From Salinisphaera sp040361255 (lineage in GTDB: Bacteria; Pseudomonadota; Gammaproteobacteria; Nevskiales; Salinisphaeraceae): DNA of 64,000 bases. The stretch's first letter is position 1; the number at the start of each line of letters is the position of its first letter. The translations under genes and the position numbers were made by a program. The notes beneath the pieces were generated by a model. The model did not search any database. It was not told the origin of the DNA and saw only the letters and a program-made list of their open reading frames with translations. Positions 16,403 to 24,421 of this stretch are shown piece by piece. The stretch lies in the NCBI RefSeq assembly GCF_040361255.1, contig NZ_APNG01000005.1, positions 124,001 through 188,000 on the forward strand. The letters are read 5' to 3'.

Positions 16403-17449
16403 TCAGGCGCCGGCCTCTTTTTCCACCTCGGGATGCGAGAGCGTGCCGACCGGGCAATCCGCTGTGGTCGCGGTGCTGCGGGTCATGGCTTCGACATTCG
16501 CCTGGGTCTGTTTTGCATCGAGCACCCAGCTGCGATAGAACTCGAATGGGCAATCCGCGACGCCCTTGTCGCCTTCGCCGGAATCGTTCGTGCCGCTGTA
16601 GCCACGGTGCAGCAGTTTGAACAGATGATTCTGCGACTGGTCGTTGGCGCGGGCATCGCGAATCGCCGAAACCGACAGCTGGGCATACTGAATGCCGTTT
16701 TCCTCGGTGCCGCATTCGCCCAGCGTCCGGCCGTCGAAGCCGATCACGGATGAATGGCCGAAATAGGAATACACGCCGTCAAAGCCGGCGGCGTTGGCCA
16801 CGGCCACATAGCAGTTGTTGGCCCAGGCCATGCACTTGGACATCATGATCTGCTGTTCCTTGGCCGGGTACATATAGCCCTGGCAGCGCACGATCAGCTC
16901 GGCGCCTTTCATGGCACAGTCGCGCCAGATTTCCGGGTAGTTGCCGTCATCGCAGATGATCAGGCTGATCTTGAGCCCCTTGGGGCCTTCGACCACATAG
17001 GTCTTGTCGCCCGGGTACCAGCCTTCGATCGGACACCAGGGAATGCACTTACGGTATTTCTGAACGACTTCGCCTTTGTTATCGATCAGAATCAGCGTGT
17101 TGTAGGGCGCCTTGTTGGGGTGATCCTCATGGCGCTCGCCGGTGATCGAGAACACGCCCCAGGTATTGGCCTGGCGGCAGGCTTCGGAAAATACGGCGGT
17201 TTCGTCGCCCGGAATGGTGGCAGCGGTGTCCATCATTTCGTCCGGGTCGTACATGATCCCCATGGTGCTGTATTCGGGGAAGACCACCAGGTCCATGCCG
17301 GGCAGGCCAATCTTCATGCCCTGGATCATGTCCGCGATCTTGTTTGCGTTGTCGAGCACGTCGGCGCGGGTATGCAGGCGCGGCATCTTGTAGTTGACCA
17401 CCGCCACGCCGACGGTATCGGCGCTGCTGGAAATATCTCCGTGTCGCAT
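16403..17449 (-). CDS. amiE: Aliphatic amidase (acylamide amidohydrolase)
   Basis: Hydrolyses short aliphatic amides such as acetamide or propionamide to acid and ammonia (nitrilase superfamily, cytoplasmic). 348 residues, essentially the Pseudomonas AmiE length, and the opening MRHGDISSSADTVGVAVVNY is nearly word-for-word that family. The catalytic triad positions match exactly: Glu59 (VFPEYS), Lys134 (KYRKCIPW) and Cys166 (IICDDGNYPE). AmiF formamidases are close paralogues, but the N-terminus and C-terminal region fit AmiE better. It is 109 bases after fmdB and precedes amiB; AmiC, AmiR and AmiS of the Pseudomonas operon are not here. Confidence 0.95.
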   Translation of the reverse strand: MRHGDISSSADTVGVAVVNYKMPRLHTRADVLDNANKIADMIQGMKIGLPGMDLVVFPEYSTMGIMYDPDEMMDTAATIPGDETAVFSEACRQANTWGVFSITGERHEDHPNKAPYNTLILIDNKGEVVQKYRKCIPWCPIEGWYPGDKTYVVEGPKGLKISLIICDDGNYPEIWRDCAMKGAELIVRCQGYMYPAKEQQIMMSKCMAWANNCYVAVANAAGFDGVYSYFGHSSVIGFDGRTLGECGTEENGIQYAQLSVSAIRDARANDQSQNHLFKLLHRGYSGTNDSGEGDKGVADCPFEFYRSWVLDAKQTQANVEAMTRSTATTADCPVGTLSHPEVEKEAGA

Positions 17450-17558
17450 TCGGTTCTCCGGTTGACCGCGCCGGTTCTAGCGACGCGGATCTGAAAAGGT
17501 GGCGACGCCGCCGTTCGGAAACGGTCGACGCCGCCGGGAGCAATCGTTGTGCCAGGCC

Positions 17559-17894
17559 CTAGTGGCTGATCATCCAGGGTCGGGGCCCGGTCTTGGTCTT
17601 GATCGCCGGTGGGGCGCCCGTGTTGCTCTTGCGGCTGCTGCTCGAACAGCAGCCACAACCCGCGGGGTGGCGCTTGTCATAGGTCTTGGACGTATGCGGC
17701 CGATCGGCGCTGCGTTCGTTGGTCTCGTGCGCCACGCGGGCGTGGCTTGAGATCAGCGACAGGCGCGGCGCCGAGATGATGCGTGCCGAGGCTGCCCCGC
17801 AGTCGGGGCAGTCGGTGGGCTGGCTGCATTCGGCCATGCGACGCATGGCGCTGAAGGTGCCGCAGTCGTGACAGGCGTATTCGTACATCGGCAT
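17559..17894 (-). CDS. fmdB: FmdB-type zinc-ribbon regulatory protein
   Basis: 111 residues. The first 35 form the FmdB zinc ribbon: MPMYEYACHDCG at Cys8/Cys11 and PTDCPDCG at Cys29/Cys32. The remainder is low in structure and has a GCGCC cluster (residues about 79-83), which could be a second metal site or disordered. FmdB was named as a regulator of formamidase in Methylophilus, but many zinc ribbons of this kind have unknown roles. The start ATG 17894 follows AGGAG seven bases upstream and lies 10 bases after fmdA, so the two are co-transcribed. Confidence 0.87.
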   Translation of the reverse strand: MPMYEYACHDCGTFSAMRRMAECSQPTDCPDCGAASARIISAPRLSLISSHARVAHETNERSADRPHTSKTYDKRHPAGCGCCSSSSRKSNTGAPPAIKTKTGPRPWMISH

Positions 17895-17904
17895 GACGAA
17901 TCTC

Positions 17905-19137
17905 CTACTGGTCGTAGGCGATGGGCATGTCGACGCTGCCGTCGAGGAACTTCGTCGGGCCGTCGGCGCCGGGCATGATGTCGAAGTCGAAGATTTCCGA
18001 CGGAATCCAGAGCGTTGCGCAGGAGTTGGGAATATCCACGACGCCGCTCAGATGACCCTGGACCGGAGCCACGCCGAGAATCGAGTACGCCTGGGCGCCG
18101 GAATAGCCGAATTTCTTGAGGTATTCGATCGCGTTCAGGCAGGCCTGGCGATAGGCCACGTTGGCATCCAGATAATGCTGTTTGCCGGATTCGTCGACCG
18201 AAATGCCTTCGAAGATCAGGTAGTCGTTGTAGGTCGGCACGATCGGGCTGGGTTTGAAGATCGGGTTCTTGACCCCGTATTTCTTCATGCCGTCCTTGAT
18301 CAGCTCGACTTTCATGTGCACCCAGCCGCCGGCCATTTCGATGGCGCCGCAGAAAGTGATTTCGCCGTCGCCCTGGCTGAAGTGCAGATCGCCCACCGAC
18401 AGGCCCGCACCGTCGACATAGACCGGGAAATAGACCTTCGAGCCGCGCGACAGATCCTTGATATCGCAGTTGCCGCCATGCTCGCGCGGCGGCACCGTGC
18501 GTGCACCTTCGGCTGCGGCCTTGTCGCGGGCTTCGCCCGAGAGCGCGCCCATATGCGCGGTTTCGGCGACAGGCGGGTTGGCCAGCGGCGGCACGCGTTC
18601 GGGATCGGTGGCGATAAGCTCGAGTTCGCGCGTGTTCCAGGTATCGAGCAGATCCTGACTGGGCAGGCAGCCGATCAGGCCCGGATGGATGAGCCCGGCG
18701 AAATTCACGCCCGGTACGTGCCGTGAGGTGGTGTAAAGACCGTGAAAATCCCAGATGGATTTCTGGGCATGCGGGAAATGCTCGGTGAGAAAGCCGCCGC
18801 CGTTCTGCTTGGAGAAGAAGCCGTTGAAGCCCCATTCCGCGCCGGGCAGGGCGCCGATATCGAGAATGTCGACCACGAGCAGATCGCCGGCTTCGGCGCC
18901 TTTCACGCCTACGGGCCCGGACAGGTAATGCACGGTCGACAGATCCACGTCGCGCACGTCCGAGGCATCGTCATCGTTGGCGATCGCGCCCGCGGTCCAG
19001 TCGTAGGTTTCGAGGATGAAATCGTCGCCCGGGTTCACCCAGCAGGCCATGGGGATATCCGGATGCCAGCGGTTGTGCACCTTTTCGTTCTGGGTGGCCG
19101 GGGTGTCGAGATCGACCTTGATGAGCGTATCGGTCAT
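17905..19137 (-). CDS. fmdA: Formamidase/acetamidase
   Basis: 410 residues, the usual length of the FmdA/AmdA family (formamidase, EC 3.5.1.49), which releases ammonia from formamide. Seen: HNRWHPDIPMACWVNPGDDF near the N-terminus, HPGLIGCLPS with a Cys that aligns to the family's conserved centre, VPPREHGGNCDIKDLSRGS and GDGEITFCGAIEM. This fold is unrelated to AmiE, so the locus carries two non-homologous amide hydrolases. Upstream lies the ATPase gene at 19271 (133-base gap, the largest inside the transporter part, possibly with a secondary promoter). Confidence 0.93.
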   Translation of the reverse strand: MTDTLIKVDLDTPATQNEKVHNRWHPDIPMACWVNPGDDFILETYDWTAGAIANDDDASDVRDVDLSTVHYLSGPVGVKGAEAGDLLVVDILDIGALPGAEWGFNGFFSKQNGGGFLTEHFPHAQKSIWDFHGLYTTSRHVPGVNFAGLIHPGLIGCLPSQDLLDTWNTRELELIATDPERVPPLANPPVAETAHMGALSGEARDKAAAEGARTVPPREHGGNCDIKDLSRGSKVYFPVYVDGAGLSVGDLHFSQGDGEITFCGAIEMAGGWVHMKVELIKDGMKKYGVKNPIFKPSPIVPTYNDYLIFEGISVDESGKQHYLDANVAYRQACLNAIEYLKKFGYSGAQAYSILGVAPVQGHLSGVVDIPNSCATLWIPSEIFDFDIMPGADGPTKFLDGSVDMPIAYDQ

Positions 19138-19270
19138 GGCGTTGTTCTCCTGCGAACGGTTTCAACGGTGCGAGCGCGGCTCGCGTGGGTCGGGAATCAG
19201 TCTTGAATGCGGTCGGGTTCGCGGCAATACGTTGGATGACGTAACGCCGTGTTGGTCGCAAGGCCGCACA

Positions 19271-19957
19271 TCAGACGGTCAGGTAGCGGCTGATCTGCTT
19301 GGCGTCGATCTCGTCACCCGCCGCTTCGTGGGCAATCTTGCCTTTGTCGAGCACCAGCATCCGGTCGGCGATCGCGGTGGCAAAGCTCAACACCTGTTCG
19401 GACACCACGATGCTGATCTGGCGCGTGCGCTTGATCTCGTTGAGCGTCTTGGCGAGATCCTTGATGATCGACGGCTGGATGCCTTCGGTGGGTTCGTCGA
19501 GCAACAGCACCTTGGGGTCGGCCGCCAGCGCTCGTGCGATGGCCAGCTGTTGCTGCTGGCCGCCAGAGAGGTTGCCCGCCTTGCGGCGGCGCATGTCGCG
19601 CAATACCGGGAACAGGTCGTAGATATCGCCGGGGATCTTGCGCCGGCCCGTCGCTTCCAGACCCGCGGCGATATTCTCTTCGACCGTCAGGGTGCCGAAT
19701 ACCAGCCGCCCCTGGGGCACATAGGCGAGCCCGCGTTGCACGCGTTCGTAGGGCTGGCGCTTGCCGACGTCCTCGTCGCCGATACGAATGCTGCCCTTGG
19801 CGGGCATGATGCCGATAAGCGATTTGAACAGCGTGGTCTTGCCCATGCCGTTGCGGCCCATGATGGCCACGGTTTCTGTTTCGCCCACGTCGAACGAGAT
19901 GCCGTGGATGACCTCGCTCATGCCGTAGCTGACGCGCAGATCCTGTGTGCTGAGCAT
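19271..19957 (-). CDS. Branched-chain/urea-type ABC transporter ATPase (UrtE/LivF-like)
   Basis: 228 residues. Walker A GRNGMGKTT, signature NLSGGQQQQLAIARAL, Walker B VLLLDEPTEGIQPS and switch His replaced by Gln in VSEQVL, as in UrtE. Length and the GIQPSIIKDL stretch match the urea/amide subgroup of the LivF branch. It forms an ATPase pair with the product at 19968 and energises the permeases at 20708 and 21894. It starts 10 bases after that gene. Urt versus Fmd substrate cannot be told from the ATPase. Confidence 0.9.
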   Translation of the reverse strand: MLSTQDLRVSYGMSEVIHGISFDVGETETVAIMGRNGMGKTTLFKSLIGIMPAKGSIRIGDEDVGKRQPYERVQRGLAYVPQGRLVFGTLTVEENIAAGLEATGRRKIPGDIYDLFPVLRDMRRRKAGNLSGGQQQQLAIARALAADPKVLLLDEPTEGIQPSIIKDLAKTLNEIKRTRQISIVVSEQVLSFATAIADRMLVLDKGKIAHEAAGDEIDAKQISRYLTV

Positions 19958-19967
19958 GATGATGTCC

Positions 19968-20708
19968 TCAGTGGCCTAGATAGACTTCGATGACGCGTTC
20001 GTCGGCCTGCACCTTCTCCATCGGGCCCTCGGCAAGGATCTTGCCCTGATGCAGCACGGTCACCTTGCGACCGATGTCCTTGACGAAATCCATGTCGTGT
20101 TCGATCACGATGACGGCCCGGTTTTCCTTGATGCGGTTGAGCAGGGCGGCCGTGGCTTCGCGTTCGGGCACGCTCATGCCGGCCACGGGTTCGTCGAGCA
20201 TGAGCAGCTCCGGGTCCTGGATGAGCAACATGCCGATTTCCAGCCACTGCTTCTGGCCGTGGCTGAGCAGGCCGGCGCTCATATCGAGTTCGTCGACCAG
20301 ATAGATGGTCTCGGCAATTTCCTGAATACGGGCGACGAGCTTGGGCGTGCGCCGAAAGAACAGGCTGGAAAGCACGGTGCGCCCGCCCGGCGAGGACAGC
20401 TCCAGGTTCTGGCGGACGGTCAGGTTTTCGTAGATCGACGGCGTCTGGAACTTGCGGCCCACGCCGGCATGCACGATCTGGTGCTCCGAAAGCTTGGTCA
20501 GATCCTTGTTCTTGAACTTGATCTTGCCGCTGGTTGCGCGGGTCTTGCCGCAGATCAGATCGAGCAGGGTGGTCTTGCCGGCGCCATTCGGGCCGATGAC
20601 CACGCGCAGTTCGTTGCGTTCGACATAGAAGTTCAGCGCATCGATCGCCTTGAAGCCGTCGAAGGACACGCCGAGGTCCTCGACCTCGAGAATCATGGCG
20701 TTGTTCAT
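19968..20708 (-). CDS. Branched-chain/urea-type ABC transporter ATPase (UrtD/LivG-like)
   Basis: 246 residues. Walker A GPNGAGKTT, degenerate signature LSHGQKQWLEIG (the SHGQ form is typical of the UrtD branch), Walker B LLMLDEPVAG with MSVPERE following, and switch His in VIEHDMDF. Its ATG overlaps the stop of the permease gene by one base, so translation is coupled. It partners the UrtE-like ATPase. Confidence 0.9.
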   Translation of the reverse strand: MNNAMILEVEDLGVSFDGFKAIDALNFYVERNELRVVIGPNGAGKTTLLDLICGKTRATSGKIKFKNKDLTKLSEHQIVHAGVGRKFQTPSIYENLTVRQNLELSSPGGRTVLSSLFFRRTPKLVARIQEIAETIYLVDELDMSAGLLSHGQKQWLEIGMLLIQDPELLMLDEPVAGMSVPEREATAALLNRIKENRAVIVIEHDMDFVKDIGRKVTVLHQGKILAEGPMEKVQADERVIEVYLGH

Positions 20709-21874
20709 CAGGCTTGCTCCTGGGCGGTGGCGCCGGTGGATGACGGTTTGGCGGTGTCTTGCGCACTGGTCGATGGCTTGACCGGGCGTTGGGATTTACG
20801 CCCCGGCATGAGCTTCGTGCCGTAGTCGGACACGAGGCCCGCCAGTCCGCGCGGAAAGAACATGACCACGCCGATGAACAACGCCCCCATGACCACCGGC
20901 CAGATCTGCGGGAAGCTGTCGGATAGCGAGGTCTTGGCCCAGCTGACGATGAAGGCGCCACAAGCCGCACCCACGATCGACAGACGCCCGCCGACGGCAC
21001 AGAACACCACCATTTCGATCGAGGCCACCGCGCCAATGAAGGTGGGCGACATGAAACCCACCTGCAGGGTGAAGAACGCCCCGCCAATGGCTGCGAACAC
21101 CGACGCCATGACGAACACGAACACCTTCATGTTGGCCACGTCGTAGCCGGAGAAACGCACTCGGTCTTCCTGGTCGCGCATGGCGATGAGCAGGCGCCCG
21201 AAGCGACTGTTGATGATGAAATTGCCCACCAGAAGACATAGCAGCAGGGCAATACAGCAGGCGTAGTAGAGGATGTATTTCGCGCCGTCGGTGCGGATAT
21301 CCCAGCCCAGCAGCGTGCGCAGGTCGGTAATGCCGTTGATGCCGCCGGTGTAGCCCTGCTGACCGACGATGAGAATGGTCAGAATCACCGCGATCGCCTG
21401 GGTGATGATGGCGAAATACACACCGCCCACCCGGCGCTTGAACATGGCATAGCCGATCAGCCAGGCGAAGAAGGCCGGCACCGCGATCACCGCGAACACG
21501 GTAAACGCGAAGCTGTGGAAGGGTTCCCAGAACCAGGGCAGTTCGGTGAGCTGGTTCCAGTCCATGAAGTCGGGAATGCCCGGTGTGGTCTGGATCTTGG
21601 TGGCTTCGGGCGTGGAGGCTTCCAGCTTGAGGAACATGGCCATGCAATAGCCGCCCAGGCCAAAGAACACGCCCTGGCCGAGACTCAGAATGCCGCCATA
21701 GCCCCAGCACAGCACCAGACCGACGGCCACGAAGGCATAGGTCAGATACTTGCCGAACAGATTCAGACGAAAGATTTCGGTGGTGGCGGGCAGCAGCACC
21801 ATCAGAATCGCGGCGATCACCGCAATCTGGATCAATGCCGATGTGCCGCCGAATGCCTTGATGAGACGTTGCAC
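20708..21874 (-). CDS. Branched-chain/urea-type ABC transporter permease (UrtC/LivM-like)
   Basis: 388 residues with about ten hydrophobic helices (for example ILMVLLPATTEIF near the start, SLGQGVFFGLGGYCMAMFLK, AWLIGYAMFKRRVGGVYFAI). The last 40 residues are a polar tail (GRKSQRPVKPSTSAQD...) longer than in most LivM proteins and of unknown use. SLGQGVFFGLGGY is the conserved permease loop. Lies 19 bases downstream of the other permease gene. Inner membrane. Confidence 0.9.
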   Translation of the reverse strand: MQRLIKAFGGTSALIQIAVIAAILMVLLPATTEIFRLNLFGKYLTYAFVAVGLVLCWGYGGILSLGQGVFFGLGGYCMAMFLKLEASTPEATKIQTTPGIPDFMDWNQLTELPWFWEPFHSFAFTVFAVIAVPAFFAWLIGYAMFKRRVGGVYFAIITQAIAVILTILIVGQQGYTGGINGITDLRTLLGWDIRTDGAKYILYYACCIALLLCLLVGNFIINSRFGRLLIAMRDQEDRVRFSGYDVANMKVFVFVMASVFAAIGGAFFTLQVGFMSPTFIGAVASIEMVVFCAVGGRLSIVGAACGAFIVSWAKTSLSDSFPQIWPVVMGALFIGVVMFFPRGLAGLVSDYGTKLMPGRKSQRPVKPSTSAQDTAKPSSTGATAQEQA

Positions 21875-21893
21875 GATGACTCTCCCGGGCCGC

Positions 21894-22817
21894 CTAGCGG
21901 CGCACCTTGCTGGCGAACAGGCCCTGCGGACGCAGCATGAGGATCACGACCACGGTGAGCAGGGTGAAGACTTTGGCCATCGAACCCGACCAGAAGAACG
22001 ACAGGATCGACTGCGACTGGGCGATGCCGAATGCCGATACCACGGTGCCCAGCAGACTGGCCGCGCCGCCGAATACGACCACCAGGAAGGTATCGACGAT
22101 ATACAGCGAGCCGGTGGTCGGGCCCGTGGAGGCGATGGTGGTAAATGCCGCGCCGGCCACGCCGGCGATGCCGCAGCCCAGCGCGAAGGTCATGCGATCG
22201 ACGCGGTCGGTATTGATGCCGGCGGCATTCGCCATGCTGCGGTTCTGGGTGGTCGCCCGTACCTTGATACCCCAGCGCGAGCGATAGAGCAGGGCAAACA
22301 GGGCGATCGTGAGTACCAGCGTGATCGCGAGAATGAACAGCCCGTTGAGCGGGATATCGATCATGTCGGTGGCGCGGTAGGAGCCCAGCAGCCAGTCCGG
22401 CATGGTGACGGTCTTTTCGCGCGGGCCGAAGACCGAGCGAAACACCTGCTGAAGAATCAGGCCCAGACCCCAGGTCGCCAGCAGCGTATCCAGCGGTCGG
22501 TTGTAGAGATAACGGATCATGAACCGCTCGACCAGATAGCCGAGCGCGAACGTGCCGATAAAGGCCGCGACGATGGCGACCGGGAAGTACCAGGTGAGCG
22601 CGGTCGCGCCCCATTCGGCAGCCTGGTACGACACGAGATAGGTGATATAGGCGCCCAGCGTCAGGAATTCGCCGTGGGCCATGTTGATCACGCCCATCTG
22701 GCCGAAGATGATCGCCAGCCCCAGGGCCATGAGAAGAAAGACGCAGAACAGGCTCAGGCCTGAAAACCCCTGCATCACAAAGATTGCGGTCAATTCCTGT
22801 GCGGTGAAGTCGCCCAT
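21894..22817 (-). CDS. Branched-chain/urea-type ABC transporter permease (UrtB/LivH-like)
   Basis: 307 residues, about eight hydrophobic helices. GLAIIFGQMGVINMAHGEF is the conserved LivH/UrtB motif and KVRATTQNRSMANAAGINTD is the cytoplasmic ATPase-coupling loop. The NRSMA form of the loop occurs in UrtB/FmdE rather than in LivH, supporting a urea/amide rather than amino-acid substrate. Starts 77 bases after the binding-protein gene. Confidence 0.92.
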   Translation of the reverse strand: MGDFTAQELTAIFVMQGFSGLSLFCVFLLMALGLAIIFGQMGVINMAHGEFLTLGAYITYLVSYQAAEWGATALTWYFPVAIVAAFIGTFALGYLVERFMIRYLYNRPLDTLLATWGLGLILQQVFRSVFGPREKTVTMPDWLLGSYRATDMIDIPLNGLFILAITLVLTIALFALLYRSRWGIKVRATTQNRSMANAAGINTDRVDRMTFALGCGIAGVAGAAFTTIASTGPTTGSLYIVDTFLVVVFGGAASLLGTVVSAFGIAQSQSILSFFWSGSMAKVFTLLTVVVILMLRPQGLFASKVRR

Positions 22818-22894
22818 GGTTGCTCCCTTGGGCGTCTGCCGAGGCGCTGAGATGCCCCGGCAGACGCGTGTTGCTCAAGCGGTCAGGGGTTGGC

Positions 22895-24133
22895 CTAGTA
22901 GCCTTCCGGGAACGGGTTCGGCTCGATCACGTCGGATTCCCAGACCACCTTGGCCTGGCCGTCGCTGCCCCACTGGCCGATACGGGTGCGCATCCACAGA
23001 TGGTGGTTGGGGTCGACCTTGGTATAGCCGTGCGGCATGCCGGTCTTCCATTCCATGTTGTCGGAGGCGGCGACCACCTTGTCGACATCGAAGCTGCCGG
23101 CTTTTTCCACCGCGCGCTTCCACAGCCACGGGCCGAGATAGGCGGATTCGGTCACGTCGCCGATGACGGCGTCCTCGCCGTACTCTTTCTTGAATGCGGC
23201 GACAAAGTCCTTGTTCGCCGGGATATCCAGGCTCTGGAAATACTTCATCGACGAGTAAAAGCCTTCGACGTTCTGCTTGCCGATACCCAGCACTTCGTCT
23301 TCGGTGACGGAAATGGTGAGCATGGGCTGGCGCTTGGCGGTCATGCCGGCCGCCTTGAGCTGCTTGAACCACGCCACGTTGGAGCCGCCGACCACGGCCG
23401 CGAAGACCAGGTCCGGACGCTTGAGCTTGATCTTGTTGATCAGCGAACCGAACTGGGTATTGCCCAGCGGGTAGTAGTCCTCACCGACCACGCGCCCGCC
23501 GAGATGCTTCTCGATATGGGTGCGTGCGATCTTCATGGACGTACGCGGCCAGATATAGTCGGAGCCGACCAGATAGAACGTCTTGGCGCCCAGTTCCTTG
23601 TTGGCCCAGTTCAGGGCTGCCAGGATCTGCTGGGTGGCCTCCTGGCCGGTGTAGAACACGTTATGCGACTGCTCCAGGCCTTCGTAGAAGGTCGGGTAGT
23701 AGAGCAGGCCGTTGTTCTGTTCGAACACCGGCAGCACGGCCTTGCGCGAGGCCGAGGTCCAGCAGCCGAACACGGTGGCGACCTTGTCGCCCTGGAGCAG
23801 TTTGCGGGCCTTTTCGGCAAAGGTCGGCCAGTCGCTGGCGCCGTCTTCGACCGTGTACTTGATCTGACGGCCCAGCACGCCGCCCTGTTCGTTGATCTGC
23901 TTGATGGCGAGCTTTTCGGCCTGGATCGAGCCGGTTTCGCTGATCGCCATGGTGCCGGTCAGCGAATGCAGAATGCCCACATTCACGGTGTCGTCGGTCA
24001 CGGCCAGACCCGTGGTCATGACCTCGTCGGTGGCCGGTGCCGCGGCCTGGGCGGCGCCGAACAGCGTGGACGCGCCCAGCGTCACGGCGGTCAGGCCGGC
24101 GAGCCATGATCGGCTCAGGGTATGCAAATTCAT
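22895..24133 (-). CDS. Urea/amide-type ABC transporter substrate-binding protein (UrtA/FmdD-like)
   Basis: 412 residues, periplasmic. A signal peptide covers about residues 1-31 (MNLHTLSRSWLAGLTAV..., AAQAAAPAT). The mature protein begins VNVGILHSLTGTMAISETG, the hallmark of UrtA/FmdD binding proteins, and later has VEDGASDWPTFAEKARKLL and FYTGQEATQQILAALNW. The ATG at 24133 follows GGGAG eight bases upstream; the frame can be extended to 24262 without a good site. It is the first gene of the minus-strand amide operon and diverges from the kinase. The neighbouring fmdA and amiE make amides the leading substrate, with urea next. Confidence 0.93.
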   Translation of the reverse strand: MNLHTLSRSWLAGLTAVTLGASTLFGAAQAAAPATDEVMTTGLAVTDDTVNVGILHSLTGTMAISETGSIQAEKLAIKQINEQGGVLGRQIKYTVEDGASDWPTFAEKARKLLQGDKVATVFGCWTSASRKAVLPVFEQNNGLLYYPTFYEGLEQSHNVFYTGQEATQQILAALNWANKELGAKTFYLVGSDYIWPRTSMKIARTHIEKHLGGRVVGEDYYPLGNTQFGSLINKIKLKRPDLVFAAVVGGSNVAWFKQLKAAGMTAKRQPMLTISVTEDEVLGIGKQNVEGFYSSMKYFQSLDIPANKDFVAAFKKEYGEDAVIGDVTESAYLGPWLWKRAVEKAGSFDVDKVVAASDNMEWKTGMPHGYTKVDPNHHLWMRTRIGQWGSDGQAKVVWESDVIEPNPFPEGY

Positions 24134-24274
24134 CGATAGTCTCCCTTTGGGTAACGAAACAGACCGCGCTCGCCGCCATCGGGTAAAGCCGGATCGGCGC
24201 CGGCGGCCTCGCTCGTCATTCAGACTGGCCTGTCTCATCCGAGCCGCCCATACGCCGATCAACGCACCGGCCTA

Positions 24275-24291
24275 CGTCATTTGACGCATTC
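24275..24291. promoter_or_regulatory. Candidate operator GTCA-N2-TGAC between fmdD-like and hybrid-kinase genes
   Basis: GTCATTTGAC followed by GCATTC lies about 140 bases before the binding-protein start and 130 before the kinase start. It is shared (14/16) with the site at 15216-15231. A dyad of this shape would suit the two-helix dimers of LuxR-type regulators such as the one encoded at 27841. Confidence 0.42.
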
Positions 24292-24421
24292 GCCTGCTGC
24301 AGCCACGCGGCCGATGCTGGGTGGCCGTGGCCCGCGCCATGCGCGCGTAATGGCGCGTTTCCTGCAGGCGGGCTATCGGCCTTTTGCTGTGCCCGTTGCG
24401 GGCTTTAGAACGACTTGTTTC

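Noticed and set aside
19271..24133. Calling the transporter a branched-chain amino-acid (Liv) system
   Set aside because: The binding-protein start, the NRSMA loop in the permease and the adjacent amidases point to urea/amide transport.
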